From Arcuatula senhousia (taxonomy: Eukaryota; Mollusca; Bivalvia; Mytilida; Mytilidae), in the NCBI GenBank assembly GCA_963971305.1, contig OZ020309.1, positions 8,053,001-8,117,000 on the forward strand: a stretch of 64,000 nucleotides of DNA, in the 5' to 3' direction. Positions within the stretch are counted from its first letter, which is position 1; every line of letters starts with the position of its first letter. A program made the translations under genes and the position numbers. Below the pieces are notes generated by a model that worked only from the letters and a program-made list of their open reading frames with translations, was not told where the DNA came from and ran no database searches. Shown here piece after piece: positions 61,801 through 63,194 of the stretch.

Positions 61801-62450
61801 TCTTGCTCCTAGAGCCTCGCTGAGTTTTCCCATCAGATCAATGTCTCAGCCTTGTTTGAGTAGTGTCGCCTCAAGAGCAGGATCAAAGACGAGTCTCAGG
61901 ACCGAGGTGGATAGTGGAGGTTTCAGTGCCAATCTCTTATACAAGGGTTACATTGATGATCCAAGGAATACAGATAATGCCTGGGTGGAGGCGGAGGTTT
62001 GGAACTTCCATTACGATTCCTCAGACACATTTGATATTAGGATGCCTGAGGTAATGTCGATAGAAGATAATGAGAAGTGGAACAAGTGTACACGACACAA
62101 TCTACAATATAAATGACAATTTAAAAAATCCACAATGGAAAACAGCCAGCAGCCTTCAATATGACCAGTTGTCACTGTTGAATGTTTTGCTATTGGCCCT
62201 AGATTGAAAATAAACTACATAACAAGATCTTAATAAAGCAAGGTAAAAATTTTAAGTGCCTTTTGTATATCAAAGTTCTAAAAAATATATACTAAAGACT
62301 TTCACTTCAATTAAACTTTATATTTATTGTTTGCTTTTTTAGGATAACTTTAGAGTAACATGGAAGGAAGTTTCACCAAATGTGAAGATTTTTGGAAATG
62401 AGGGAGTCATCGTTCAAGAAGCTGCAAAGATACAAGATGCCTATTACTAG
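1661..62450 (+). CDS. TRPM2: TRPM2-type channel with C-terminal NUDT9-H domain (28 exons, 5' partial)
   Basis: Spliced gene. Exons: 1661-1868, 2584-2782, 4169-4316, 5561-5654, 5975-6102, 7498-7692, 9645-9800, 15303-15481, 16636-16888, 17568-17664, 18456-18559, 18867-18995, 21131-21274, 22537-22770, 23786-23960, 24739-24795, 25629-25667, 44690-44810, 45601-45811, 46674-46810, 47125-47264, 54232-54350, 55082-55176, 58802-59005, 59613-59829, 61313-61432, 61757-62050, 62343-62450. All junctions are GT/AG and phases agree, giving 1434 codons and TAG. By family knowledge TRPM2 is a tetrameric plasma-membrane Ca2+-permeable cation channel gated by ADP-ribose and Ca2+. Visible marks are the MHR core ([23 protein letters not shown]), six membrane segments, the TRP motif IWKFQRY, a coiled coil, and NUDT9-H motifs ([31 protein letters not shown]). 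The start codon and most of MHR1 are upstream of the window. An antisense gene sits in intron 17. The exon model is read by eye without transcript support. Confidence 0.92.
2030..2200 (-). repeat. Interspersed repeat J, inverted copy
   Basis: gagcaatacccaatgcac and gattcacataagcaataagc then ttgcttcccaatccaggata are the reverse complement of copy 52960-53118 and related to 31893-32140. Confidence 0.55.
2584..2782 (+). CDS. TRPM2: TRPM2-like exon 2 (SLOG nucleotide-fold core)
   Basis: Residues 70-135. Acceptor attttag, donor AA|gtaagc, phase 1 in and phase 2 out. [12 protein letters not shown] and [18 protein letters not shown] align with the TRPM VLEGGPGT and VVVEGSGRVADVIA strands, the Rossmann-like core of the N-terminal homology region that binds ADP-ribose in TRPM2. 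This is the strongest N-terminal family signature in the window. Confidence 0.93.
2931..3948 (+). mobile_element. R1 element, complete
   Basis: The left end agctcacctggcc/ggccatgtgagct folds into a hairpin, followed by a gtcgtcatcg tract, a left arm, four or so monomers and the right hairpin end. This architecture (left arm, internal monomers, short right arm, no ORF) resembles the bivalve pearl / Helentron-like non-autonomous elements (inference). Confidence 0.8.
4169..4316 (+). CDS. TRPM2: TRPM2-like exon 3 (MHR2)
   Basis: Residues 136-185. The exon follows a long poly-T tract and ttcag, and the donor is GAG|gtaaaa in phase 0. It encodes an acidic-helical segment ([14 protein letters not shown]) at the position of the TRPM2 region between the GSG motif and the LLTVF strand. 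Similarity to family members is weak here; the exon is supported mainly by splice sites and phase. Confidence 0.82.
4632..5065 (+). mobile_element. Modular hairpin-ended element (acccccgct...agcgggggt)
   Basis: Ends are inverted: taccccc-gct at the left and agcgggggta at the right. A short cgtctttt-cgtcc tract is followed by two monomers containing agtaccatatggtgtata. Confidence 0.65.
5066..5560. other. Intron 3, nothing recognised
   Basis: AT-rich unique-looking sequence between a modular element and exon 4. Confidence 0.5.
5561..5654 (+). CDS. TRPM2: TRPM2-like exon 4 (MHR2-3)
   Basis: Residues 186-216. Acceptor ttttccag, donor AAA A|gtaagt, phase 1 out. FLTILNSQ and [12 protein letters not shown] match the TRPM pattern in which a short strand is followed by D-x-x-I-L-x-A-L-L-K. 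Confidence 0.88.
5975..6102 (+). CDS. TRPM2: TRPM2-like exon 5 (MHR3)
   Basis: Residues 217-259. Acceptor atggcag, donor AAG|gtttgt, phase 0 out. [14 protein letters not shown] closely matches the TRPM hallmark AWNRVDIARSEIF, the ankyrin-like helical repeat region. Confidence 0.93.
6103..6773. other. Intron 5, nothing recognised before R2
   Basis: AT-rich. An antisense ORF at 6455-6721 is hydrophobic but has no splice or domain support. Confidence 0.5.
6774..7323 (+). mobile_element. R2 element (gtcccccgccacaa)
   Basis: Left end gtcccccgccacaacgcgac and right end cagcgggggac are inverted. Between them are a tccatccgtgcgtccatctg tract and about three monomers of roughly 155 bp centred on gatgaaattttgtaggat. 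Confidence 0.75.
7498..7692 (+). CDS. TRPM2: TRPM2-like exon 6 (MHR3, ankyrin-like helices)
   Basis: Residues 260-324, phase 0 at both ends. Acceptor tctgtag, donor GTA|gtaaga. [15 protein letters not shown] corresponds to the TRPM KPEFVKLFLENG helix, followed by [11 protein letters not shown] at the equivalent of the L-x-x-L-Y-E-N helix. Confidence 0.92.
8072..9445 (+). mobile_element. R2-like element with about 180-bp monomers
   Basis: Left end gtcccccgccacaactctgg, ccgtctttctgttcgtccttc tract region, then about four monomers (aagcgctctcatccctacag ... aataccttggtcaagttcga). The right end is degenerate, with no clear gcgggggac. Confidence 0.65.
9645..9800 (+). CDS. TRPM2: TRPM2-like exon 7 (MHR4)
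   Basis: Residues 325-376, phase 0 at both ends. Acceptor tattacag, donor AAA|gtaagt. It ends in [13 protein letters not shown], matching the MDPIRDLLIWA region that continues in exon 8. Its last 49 nt and donor are copied 1000 bp downstream. Confidence 0.9.
9756..11755 (+). repeat. 1000-bp tandem duplication, two copies, spanning exon 7 end
   Basis: Positions 9752-10740 and 10752-11740 match base for base by eye with one difference seen (about 10700 g / 11700 t), offset exactly 1000. Each copy holds the exon 7 tail, donor and a complete R3 element. Confidence 0.92.
9824..10750 (+). mobile_element. R3 element copy 1 (gtctccccccac hairpin)
   Basis: Left hairpin gtctccccccac/gtggggagac, gtccgtccgtctgtccgtct tract, then about 180-bp monomers in alternating pairs (aactcctctgaaact, gtatataggaagtacacc). 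The closing end survives only after copy 2. Confidence 0.7.
10824..11775 (+). mobile_element. R3 element copy 2
   Basis: Same as copy 1, and it carries the right end aaacagggagacatagtttt, the inverse of the left ggggagac. The element therefore inserted once and was later duplicated together with the exon end. Confidence 0.72.
11806..12017 (+). mobile_element. R7 MITE-like inverted-repeat element
   Basis: Starts tactgtggtttcattaatat and ends with aataaatcctcagta, inverted. The internal tttgtggggtatcaa / ttgataccccacgaaa is also inverted. About 212 bp, no ORF. Confidence 0.7.
12246..13222. mobile_element. Possible DNA transposon remnant with 12-bp TIRs
   Basis: tagcgagcatcg at 12246 and its exact reverse complement cgatgctcgcta ending at 13222 enclose about 977 bp with no coding potential. 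No convincing target-site duplication is seen. Confidence 0.4.
13310..13785 (+). repeat. F-type monomers, three tandem copies of about 170 bp
   Basis: Each unit carries ttctcagcaact, cacttgatatttggtataca, a cccataa-gtgggatg stretch and cacctacttcctgtttaccg. It lies directly before an R1 element. Single F-type monomers are also seen near 4500-4610, 21850-22040 and 53920-54000. Confidence 0.75.
13791..15158 (+). mobile_element. R1 element, complete, about 7 monomers
   Basis: Left hairpin agctcacctggac...gtccatgtgagct, cgtcgtc-rich tract, about seven monomers of roughly 150 bp, and right end aggctcctgggagcctcttg. It lies in intron 7 close to exon 8. Confidence 0.82.
15242..15302 (+). repeat. 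Decayed duplicate of exon 8 5' end
   Basis: 61 bp before exon 8; codons GGC CTG CAT TGT TTG parallel GCA TTG CAT TGC TTA. It has its own acceptor (caatttcag) but ends in TAA after 19 codons. Confidence 0.8.
15303..15481 (+). CDS. TRPM2: TRPM2-like exon 8 (MHR4)
   Basis: Residues 377-435. Phase 0 in from acceptor atttaag; donor CA|gtaagt, phase 2 out. [19 protein letters not shown] and [10 protein letters not shown] align with TRPM2 LLIWAIVQNRRELAGIIW and SKILKELSK. The 3' 73 nt form the first unit of a 77-bp array. The exon start has a decayed copy at 15242 with a better-looking acceptor but an in-frame TAA, so 15303 is preferred. Confidence 0.88.
15409..16257 (+). repeat. 77-bp tandem array, 11 copies, of exon 8 3' end plus 5' splice site
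   Basis: Unit starts are 15409, 15486, 15567, 15644, 15721, 15798, 15873, 15950, 16027, 16104 and 16181. Each unit is a 60-nt exon-like block plus a spacer, usually gtaagtaacatgtacag. Most units are identical in length; unit 2 has a 4-bp insertion and unit 6 a 2-bp loss. Confidence 0.95.
16258..16635. other. Intron 8 remainder, nothing recognised
   Basis: AT-rich sequence between the 77-bp array and exon 9. A gaaaatttttgcaggagttatg piece near 16547 resembles repeat-monomer ends. Confidence 0.45.
16636..16888 (+). CDS. TRPM2: TRPM2-like exon 9 (end of MHR4)
   Basis: Residues 436-520. Acceptor ttgtag; one base completes the CAA codon from exon 8. Donor AAG|gtttgt, phase 0. [22 protein letters not shown] and [14 protein letters not shown] correspond to the TRPM LQLALEAKDMKFVSH ... 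FLTKVWWG segment just before the membrane domain. Confidence 0.93.
16889..18455. other. Introns 9 and 10, nothing recognised except weak F-type monomer
   Basis: AT-rich on either side of exon 10. Around 17800-17930 weak matches to the F-type monomer (cctcttgacatatg, gtttacctacttccc) are visible. Confidence 0.45.
17568..17664 (+). CDS. TRPM2: TRPM2-like exon 10 (pre-S1 hydrophobic helix)
   Basis: Residues 521-552. Acceptor cttttcag, donor C|gtaagt, phase 1 out. It is a hydrophobic run, [12 protein letters not shown], at the position of the TRPM pre-S1 segment, followed by a Gly/Lys-rich turn. Confidence 0.9.
18456..18559 (+). CDS. TRPM2: TRPM2-like exon 11 (acidic Ser-rich insert between pre-S1 and S1)
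   Basis: Residues 553-587. Acceptor tcatag, donor GGG|gtatgt, phase 0 out. The segment [16 protein letters not shown] is strongly acidic and Ser-rich, like casein-kinase-2 target sequence (inference), and is predicted cytosolic. The exon end and donor are duplicated about 109 bp downstream. Confidence 0.85.
18543..18760 (+). repeat. 109-bp tandem duplication of exon 11 3' end plus donor
   Basis: atgaactcagtgggg at 18546 recurs at 18655 with the following intron (catgtattaaaatcacctt, taacaagcaaagaa). The second donor reads gtaatg. Confidence 0.88.
18867..18995 (+). CDS. TRPM2: TRPM2-like exon 12 (basic linker and start of S1)
   Basis: Residues 588-630, phase 0 at both ends. Acceptor tcttttag, donor CAG|gtttgg. 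A very basic stretch (LRLRRKRK) precedes WTAPITKFW, matching the TRPM FFTAPVVVFHLN motif at the start of S1. Confidence 0.93.
19423..20790 (+). mobile_element. R1 element, complete
   Basis: Same ends as the other R1 copies, with about seven monomers, in intron 12 of the TRPM2-like gene. Confidence 0.82.
21131..21274 (+). CDS. TRPM2: TRPM2-like exon 13 (S1 end and S2)
   Basis: Residues 631-678, phase 0 at both ends. Acceptor tattacag, donor CAG|gtaatc. Two hydrophobic segments, [11 protein letters not shown] (S1) and [17 protein letters not shown] (S2). In TRPM2 the S2 Ca2+ ligands are E-x-x-Q; here the alignment gives E-x-x-R. Confidence 0.93.
21375..21518. mobile_element. Palindromic (foldback) element
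   Basis: acactcactgcatgttgtag ... near 21380 pairs with ctacaacaggcagtatgtgt near 21500, with arms of about 55 bp separated by a short loop. MITE-like. Confidence 0.65.
21560..21670. repeat. Inverted repeat (foldback)
   Basis: catcttccctaaccaagggt and acccttggcaagcgaagatg form arms around a loop of about 45 bp; the flanking tgatag... extends the pairing imperfectly. Confidence 0.6.
22537..22770 (+). CDS. TRPM2: TRPM2-like exon 14 (S3 and S4)
   Basis: Residues 679-756, phase 0 at both ends. Acceptor tattttcag, donor ATG|gtaaga. S3 is [17 protein letters not shown] and S4 is [28 protein letters not shown] matches the TRPM S4-S5 linker TLGPKIIIVKRM. A decayed copy of its 3' end lies at about 23292-23400. 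Confidence 0.95.
22665..23460 (+). repeat. About 628-bp decayed tandem duplication of exon 14 3' end
   Basis: Exon 14 sequence acttttgttctttttcta at 22683 recurs at 23311, followed by ccaatgagtcccacattggg and agttaagatga. Matching continues into intron (atttcagtctgat at 22809 and 23436). The copy is frame-broken. Confidence 0.82.
23450..23625 (+). mobile_element. R5 remnant
   Basis: ttattccccctctctgcatg, gacattaaggtgtac and caatttccatcaagcttttc match the R5 left end and first monomer in degraded form. Confidence 0.5.
23786..23960 (+). CDS. TRPM2: TRPM2-like exon 15 (S5 and pore helix)
   Basis: Residues 757-814. Acceptor cttttcag, donor GAT G|gtatag, phase 1 out. S5 is [28 protein letters not shown] matches [30 protein letters not shown] occupies the pore helix and filter, where vertebrate TRPM2 has FGQIPGYIDG. 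Confidence 0.94.
23961..24738. other. Intron 15, nothing recognised
   Basis: AT-rich with possible degraded R7-like text (tttaccaagaaatttaatct near 24160). No ORF of note. Confidence 0.45.
24739..24795 (+). CDS. TRPM2: TRPM2-like exon 16 (post-filter pore loop, cysteine pair)
   Basis: Residues 815-833. A 57-nt micro-exon, phase 1 at both ends, acceptor tttatag and donor G|gtaggt. DPSCSHYY and SYCAN give two cysteines spaced as in the TRPM2 outer pore loop, and NLS is a possible N-glycosylation site. Confidence 0.88.
24805..25440 (+). mobile_element. R5-like remnant
   Basis: tttatgcctcatatatg, a gggggggcatatagtgtt run, a cattcgtccatttgtctgtt tract, then decayed R5 monomer (gaatgaattgaaatttgata, tatctacttcctgt) near 25230-25330. 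Confidence 0.5.
25629..25667 (+). CDS. TRPM2: TRPM2-like exon 17 (outer pore loop micro-exon)
   Basis: Residues 834-846, 39 nt, phase 1 at both ends, acceptor ttttgtag and donor G|gtaagt. It encodes [13 protein letters not shown], extending the pore loop. It precedes the 19-kb intron that holds the antisense lectin gene. Because it is symmetric in phase it could be skipped without a frameshift (inference). Confidence 0.8.
25770..27725 (+). mobile_element. R4 element interrupted by R2
   Basis: The left part shares the R4 block ggattttcaaaatctttttt ... gaaattaggggtcaaagg. The right part shares gtccaccatgggctgcatgt and gttgcggtcatatcatgctg. The left hairpin is not clear. Confidence 0.6.
26140..27465 (-). 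mobile_element. R2 element, inverted, inserted in an R4 element
   Basis: The right edge reads ccctctgttgtgttggggca then ggggacaaaaat, the reverse of the R2 left end. About seven monomers carry atcctacaaaatttcatcaa. R4-type sequence lies on both sides (25770-26100 and 27560-27725). Confidence 0.72.
27726..28430. other. Part of intron 17, nothing recognised
   Basis: AT-rich spacer between R4 and R6 elements. Confidence 0.5.
28431..29597 (+). mobile_element. R6 element with about 185-bp internal monomers
   Basis: Starts tgtggccactaaaagtatgt ctcgcctgccgg, has about five monomers (tatcagatgcctagctatta, ctggagcgtgaaaatggggt), then a (GCC)n tract and ends ctcgccttccgcgac...gcaggcgagacaaaaat. The ends carry opposed ctcgcc/ggcgag motifs. 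Confidence 0.78.
29656..29906 (-). CDS. FReD gene exon 5: C-terminal fibrinogen domain
   Basis: Acceptor after a long T tract and cag; stop TGA at 29656. [11 protein letters not shown] is the FReD calcium-site region and [15 protein letters not shown] the binding-pocket strand (W-W-x-x-x-C-x-x-x-NLNG-x-Y). The usual GI-x-W-x-x-W after it is replaced by [12 protein letters not shown]. Confidence 0.93.
29656..37108 (-). CDS. Secreted PAN + fibrinogen-like (FReD) protein, nested antisense gene with frameshift
   Basis: Five exons on the minus strand: 37108-36796, 32767-32652, 31772-31676, 30692-30526, 29906-29656. All have GT/AG sites and matching phases except one lost base in exon 4. About 314 residues are expected if the frame were intact. 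Exon 1 gives a signal peptide and a PAN/apple-like module; exons 2-5 give a fibrinogen C-terminal domain ([47 protein letters not shown]). FReD proteins are carbohydrate/acetyl-binding lectins, widely expanded in molluscs and linked to innate immunity (family knowledge). It lies wholly within intron 17 of the TRPM2-like gene. The frameshift may be a real lesion (pseudogene), an allele, or an assembly error in a short T run. Confidence 0.8.
30095..30362 (+). mobile_element. Short hairpin-ended element with one F-type monomer
   Basis: Left ttgtcccctctgctatgccg/ggggacaaa inverted pair, one monomer (gattttggtttgcagcttc, ttacctacttcctgtt) and right end gtggaggacccaggaattct. Confidence 0.55.
30526..30692 (-). 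CDS. FReD gene exon 4 with one-base frameshift
   Basis: Acceptor tttaaag, donor G|gttcgt. It opens in frame ([29 protein letters not shown]) and hits TAA. The following [19 protein letters not shown] is in the next frame and joins exon 5 in correct phase. The exon is 167 nt where 168 is needed. The lesion lies in the short T run at about 30582-30590. Confidence 0.88.
30693..31675. other. FReD intron 3, nothing recognised
   Basis: AT-rich spacer with no repeat shared elsewhere in the window. Confidence 0.5.
31676..31772 (-). CDS. FReD gene exon 3
   Basis: Acceptor ccttatag, donor G|gtatgt, phase 0 in and 1 out. [19 protein letters not shown] and [11 protein letters not shown] match the conserved VFQRR-x-DGSVDF-x-R-x-W-x-DY-x-x-GFG ... 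EFWLG core. Confidence 0.95.
31893..32140 (+). repeat. Interspersed repeat J
   Basis: ggaaacaagctta-atgcttatgtgaatccct and the later tccttgagaccatcctgg recur at 52975-53115 in the same orientation and inverted at about 2030-2195. No ORF or clear ends. Confidence 0.55.
32380..32520 (-). mobile_element. tRNA-derived SINE head
   Basis: The minus strand reads gagagccggtggtgtagtgg (A-box-like) and, about 40 bp on, gtagttctatcctcg (B-box-like) then gtccgggg. It looks like a tRNA-derived promoter without acceptor-stem pairing good enough for a working tRNA. Confidence 0.55.
32652..32767 (-). CDS. FReD gene exon 2: start of fibrinogen domain
   Basis: Acceptor ctttccag, donor ACA|gtaagt. [18 protein letters not shown] and [15 protein letters not shown] are the classic opening of the fibrinogen C-terminal domain (DC-x-G-Y-T-I ... 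[13 protein letters not shown]). Confidence 0.95.
32980..34953 (+). mobile_element. R1 element, complete, longest array
   Basis: Left hairpin, cgtcgtcatcg tract, about eleven monomers of roughly 150 bp and the standard right hairpin end. It lies inside intron 1 of the antisense FReD gene. Confidence 0.82.
34954..35714. other. FReD intron 1 segment, short direct repeat only
   Basis: A direct repeat of about 110 bp is visible: gaattaaataaatatagga near 35433 and gaattaaatagatacagga near 35527, each followed by ctagtccgcacata. Confidence 0.55.
35715..36302. mobile_element. MITE-like element, about 590 bp
   Basis: TIR aggacaaggtgcggtaaggc at the left pairs with the reverse of cccttattgtaccttgtcct at the right. 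It is AT-rich inside and has no ORF. It lies in intron 1 of the FReD gene. Confidence 0.65.
36390..36650. repeat. Long foldback, arms about 110 bp
   Basis: atttcctatcttacg ... gtcaattatcaatct ... gagggagcg pairs with cgctccctctgg ... agattgataattgac ... gcaagataggaaat, around a roughly 45-bp centre. It lies in FReD intron 1. Confidence 0.75.
36796..37108 (-). CDS. FReD gene exon 1: signal peptide and PAN/apple module
   Basis: ATG at 37108-37106. The first 20 residues are hydrophobic ([15 protein letters not shown]), a likely signal peptide. The cysteine pattern [18 protein letters not shown] followed by RCRLFS is typical of PAN/apple domains. Donor G|gtatga, phase 1 out. Confidence 0.85.
37661..40461 (+). 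mobile_element. R1 element split by an R4 insertion
   Basis: The left hairpin is truncated to ccaggtgagctattacc. Monomers run to about 38350, stop within one monomer, and resume at about 39560. The right end is standard at 40461. Confidence 0.8.
38352..39560 (+). mobile_element. R4 element (ggtcgtat hairpin) nested in R1
   Basis: Begins with atacgaccgcaaa/tttgtggtcgtat, a hairpin, then a gtcgtcgtcgtc tract, two related blocks (38570-38880, 39060-39360), and ends at gcggtcgtatcatgctgcgc. It splits an R1 monomer and so is the younger insertion. Confidence 0.75.
40462..41603. other. Intron 17 segment, nothing recognised
   Basis: Low-repeat, moderately AT-rich sequence between R1 and a transposon end. 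No exon with family similarity found on either strand. Confidence 0.45.
41604..41790 (+). mobile_element. Transposon end with long G run
   Basis: cagtggcggatcc followed by 17 or so Gs is a common mollusc DNA-transposon terminus type. The matching far end is not identified with confidence. Confidence 0.35.
42395..42475 (-). mobile_element. R1 monomer fragment, inverted
   Basis: The reverse complement matches the R1 monomer (tttgcagatagagaaaagct...). It is the only R1 sequence seen in minus orientation, next to a SINE-like element. Confidence 0.65.
42495..43005 (+). mobile_element. SINE-like retroposon with (actc)n tail
   Basis: A GC-rich head (gggcccgggtggcgaatagg, gtaagaggcgactaagg) in an AT-rich intron, with a pol III A-box-like start. 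The 3' part ends ggccgtaaaacaccaactca followed by cactcactcact. A 22-bp block based on catgttcattttatcatcct repeats three times inside. Confidence 0.55.
43437..43790 (-). pseudogene. Decayed FReD last-exon copy with tandem triplication
   Basis: Three repeats start at 43437, 43533 and 43623 (96 then 90 bp). On the minus strand they read [24 protein letters not shown], matching the [19 protein letters not shown] part of the intact FReD exon 5. Sequence near 43760 (cgttatcttgatcac) matches exon 5 at about 29850. No upstream FReD exons are seen beside it. Confidence 0.72.
43830..44040 (-). pseudogene. Copy of FReD gene 5' flank beside the FReD pseudogene
   Basis: Similar to about 37320-37530, the region just upstream of FReD exon 1: shared gcatg-gtcaaaaa, cttttaacaagaaatg and following AT-rich sequence. 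It suggests that the whole FReD locus was duplicated and the middle deleted. Confidence 0.55.
44041..44689. other. End of intron 17, nothing recognised
   Basis: AT-rich sequence before exon 18. Confidence 0.5.
44690..44810 (+). CDS. TRPM2: TRPM2-like exon 18 (S6)
   Basis: Residues 847-886. Acceptor cattacag, donor TTT TC|gtaagt, phase 2 out. [18 protein letters not shown] and FAMFS match the TRPM S6 with its N-LLIAMF-type gate end. Intron 17 of about 19 kb separates it from the pore-loop exons. Confidence 0.94.
45294..45457. mobile_element. Palindromic MITE-like element
   Basis: ggcctgggcaccacaaaac ... acttaagtctgagaatatt pairs with aatatcctcagact-type sequence ending gcgcccaggcc; arms about 50 bp, centre about 60 bp. 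Confidence 0.7.
45601..45811 (+). CDS. TRPM2: TRPM2-like exon 19 (TRP helix)
   Basis: Residues 887-957. Acceptor attttccag, donor ATG|gtgagt, phase 0 out. IWKFQRY and the following PPPF motif are the TRPM TRP-domain signature (IWKFQR...PPPF). The exon ends in a Cys/Lys-rich stretch ([12 protein letters not shown]), which is unusual for TRPM2. Confidence 0.96.
46194..46425 (+). mobile_element. R7 MITE-like element, second copy
   Basis: Same terminal and internal inverted motifs (tactgtggtttgattatt ... aatgaatccacagta), plus an extra central palindrome cataccgcttg/caagcggtatg. Truncated relatives begin near 46846 and 55828. Confidence 0.72.
46674..46810 (+). CDS. TRPM2: TRPM2-like exon 20 (connecting helix)
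   Basis: Residues 958-1002. Acceptor tttttcag, donor AT|gtaaga, phase 2 out. A charged polar segment; [11 protein letters not shown] lies where TRPM2 has the WEIYLKENYL helix. Confidence 0.88.
47125..47264 (+). CDS. TRPM2: TRPM2-like exon 21 (C-terminal coiled coil)
   Basis: Residues 1003-1049. Acceptor tttgtag, donor ACA G|gttagt, phase 1 out. [18 protein letters not shown] and [12 protein letters not shown] carry heptad-like hydrophobic spacing expected of the tetramerising coiled coil. The last 73 nt are the first unit of the 60-copy 84-bp array. Confidence 0.9.
47192..52231 (+). repeat. 84-bp tandem array, 60 copies, of exon 21 3' half plus 5' splice site
   Basis: Starts with gtagaactggagagatcc inside exon 21 and repeats every 84 bp to 52231 with no indel. 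Unit = 73-nt exon-like block plus gttagtctcag. Variants are few: ctcagg, cttagg or cacagg at the junction, acatatctc for acatctctc, and a few singletons. The array is in intron 21. Confidence 0.98.
52238..52955 (+). mobile_element. R2-like element abutting the 84-bp array
   Basis: Starts ttgtccccagcggcaatggg within ten bases of the last array unit, has ccgtctgtcacac, about three monomers identical in type to those at 8650-9440, and ends ggcgggggaccctggaatct. Confidence 0.72.
52960..53118 (+). repeat. Interspersed repeat J, second copy
   Basis: ttggaaacaagcttatgtga, gggtattgctctcccc and caatccttgggaacattctc match the copies at 31893 and, inverted, about 2030-2195. Confidence 0.55.
53119..54231. 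other. Intron 21 after the array, little recognised
   Basis: AT-rich, with one F-type monomer near 53920-54000. No other repeat or exon seen. Confidence 0.45.
54232..54350 (+). CDS. TRPM2: TRPM2-like exon 22 (start of NUDT9-H)
   Basis: Residues 1050-1089. Acceptor atttttcag, donor GAG|gtcagt, phase 0 out. [19 protein letters not shown] matches the NUDT9/TRPM2 motif YP-x(4)-TRFPVP-x-x-x-VPWE. Confidence 0.95.
54351..55081. other. Intron 22, nothing recognised
   Basis: AT-rich spacer. Confidence 0.5.
55082..55176 (+). CDS. TRPM2: TRPM2-like exon 23 (NUDT9-H)
   Basis: Residues 1090-1120. Acceptor attttag, donor TT|gtaaga, phase 2 out. [16 protein letters not shown] matches the NUDT9-H Y-DPP-x-YT strand. 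Confidence 0.94.
55177..56008. other. Intron 23 before R1, weak R5/R7 remnants
   Basis: gggaggcactttttatggcc ... gagcattaagttttactcat near 55265-55322 recalls the R5 left end; tactgtgaaagtatttt near 55829 recalls R7. Confidence 0.4.
56009..58080 (+). mobile_element. R1-related element with divergent monomers
   Basis: Standard R1 left hairpin (agctcacctgaccc/gggtcatgtgagct) and right hairpin end, but the interior has roughly 480-bp repeated blocks unlike the usual monomer. It holds an R5 insertion at 57240-57795. Confidence 0.75.
57240..57795 (+). mobile_element. R5 element nested in R1
   Basis: Starts tatgcccccgcgacgatatg with an inverted cggggggca, a tccgtccgtacgtccgtacg tract, and about 166-bp monomers (tttccgtcaagcttttctc...). 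It ends gcgggggcatccgtgtcc. Confidence 0.75.
58081..58801. other. Intron 23 remainder, nothing recognised
   Basis: AT-rich. A gaccacaaataaactac-type stretch near 58613 faintly recalls R7. Confidence 0.4.
58802..59005 (+). CDS. TRPM2: TRPM2-like exon 24 (NUDT9-H)
   Basis: Residues 1121-1188. Acceptor attttag, donor TT|gtaagt, phase 2 out. [14 protein letters not shown] and IDPMGVPL align with TRPM2 IQYNVVDG, DRRSF and the run into LNPMGRTG. Confidence 0.94.
59006..59612. other. Intron 24, possible degraded modular repeat
   Basis: gacattcagttttactcgtg, tctgtcaagtttttatct and cagactcctacttcctgtt at 59440-59585 recall R5/F monomers. Confidence 0.4.
59613..59829 (+). CDS. TRPM2: TRPM2-like exon 25 (NUDT9-H core up to Nudix box)
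   Basis: Residues 1189-1261. Acceptor cttatcag, donor GGG|gtaacc, phase 0 out. [20 protein letters not shown] and CSRWRR are diagnostic NUDT9-H motifs; CFGLPG leads into the Nudix box in exon 26. Reading past the donor reaches a stop at 59860, which would make a truncated form if the intron were retained. Confidence 0.95.
60186..60986 (+). mobile_element. R6 element, second copy
   Basis: Same start (tgtggccactaaaagtatgt), three to four monomers and the same end (cgccggaaagtattacctat ... cgagacaaaaat). It lies in intron 25. Confidence 0.78.
61313..61432 (+). CDS. TRPM2: TRPM2-like exon 26 (degenerate Nudix box)
   Basis: Residues 1262-1301, phase 0 at both ends. Acceptor cctttcag, donor CAG|gtaaac. 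It continues LPG|G with [20 protein letters not shown]. Against the Nudix consensus G-x5-E-x7-R-E-x-x-E-E, the acidic and Arg positions are replaced, so the hydrolase is probably inactive (inference). Confidence 0.88.
61500..61690 (+). repeat. Diverged interspersed repeat in intron 26
   Basis: ctgaaatttgatacttgg ... atttcataaatcattttat ... tttttcaactattttcattc parallels 32245-32350 (ctggaatttgatagttac ... gtcgactattttcatc). Confidence 0.45.
61757..62050 (+). CDS. TRPM2: TRPM2-like exon 27 (NUDT9-H with Ser-rich insert)
   Basis: Residues 1302-1399, phase 0 at both ends. Acceptor ttttacag, donor GAG|gtaatg. [19 protein letters not shown] is nearly identical to the NUDT9/TRPM2 motif. The first 50 or so residues are Ser/Arg-rich and look like an insert in the helix linker. 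Confidence 0.95.
62343..62450 (+). CDS. TRPM2: TRPM2-like exon 28 (terminal)
   Basis: Residues 1400-1434 and stop TAG. Acceptor ttttttag. [16 protein letters not shown] and [11 protein letters not shown] match the C-terminal WQVVDRRIPLYANH ... LLQKAAAEFGAHY pattern of TRPM2. Confidence 0.94.
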   Translation, partial: DNFRVTWKEVSPNVKIFGNEGVIVQEAAKIQDAYY

Positions 62451-62465
62451 ATGTGAAGAAAATTA

Positions 62466-62471
62466 AATAAA
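62466..62471 (+). terminator. Poly(A) signal of the TRPM2-like gene
   Basis: AATAAA lies 16 bases after the stop codon. A 3' UTR this short is plausible but unproven; other A-rich hexamers occur downstream. Confidence 0.5.
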
Positions 62472-62611
62472 AAACATTTACTACTGTGAAGGGTCTGTGG
62501 TGTCAGCCACTTTCTACATCTATATCTACAAATTTATGTATCAGACTTATTTTATGAATTCCATCATTCTGTCAAAAGTTACAAGTCAAGGAAAATAACA
62601 TTGGCCCTTAT

Positions 62612-63194
62612 CACAAAGGAGTAGGGGCAATAAGGCCTTTATTTAGCCTAAAAATATGAATTGTATGCAGAAGTGTCAATTTCTGGTTACAATATATTGT
62701 AAAATATGCCAAAAAGGAAAACATTTTCAAATTTTTAAAAATTTATTATTGAAGTGTCTTAATGATGTCATAATTCTGGTGATTTTAGCAAAAATGACAA
62801 AATATGTGAAATTTTAGTCGTTTTCATGGTACATTTTGGACCAGAAAACACTGCATGCACAAACAAGTTCATATTTAAGAGAGGGTCTATATAAGCCGTA
62901 TGTACTATCTGTAAAAATATTTAGTTGTTTCCTGTGTGTAGAGATACTTTTCTAGTCCAAAATGTATCTTTGAAATGCTGAAAATTTACATAAATAAGTG
63001 ATTTTTTGAATGAAAGTCATTTTCATTCATATTTTTTTACCAAAACAATCATTAAAAAACTAAAAAATTCATTTTTTCTCATTTTTGGATAATTTGATAA
63101 ATATTGTATCAGCATTTGAAAACAGTATTTTAAGGTGGAAAACCGGGTAAAATTTTAGGCCAAAAACAGGCCTTATCACCCTTACTCCTTTGTA
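62612..63194. mobile_element. MITE-like element downstream of the TRPM2-like gene
   Basis: TIR cacaaaggagtaggggcaat near 62612 pairs with the reverse of cacccttactcctttgta near 63194, and gcctaaaa/ttttaggc extends the match to about 40 bp. About 580 bp, AT-rich, no ORF. It belongs to the same broad type as 35715-36302. Confidence 0.7.
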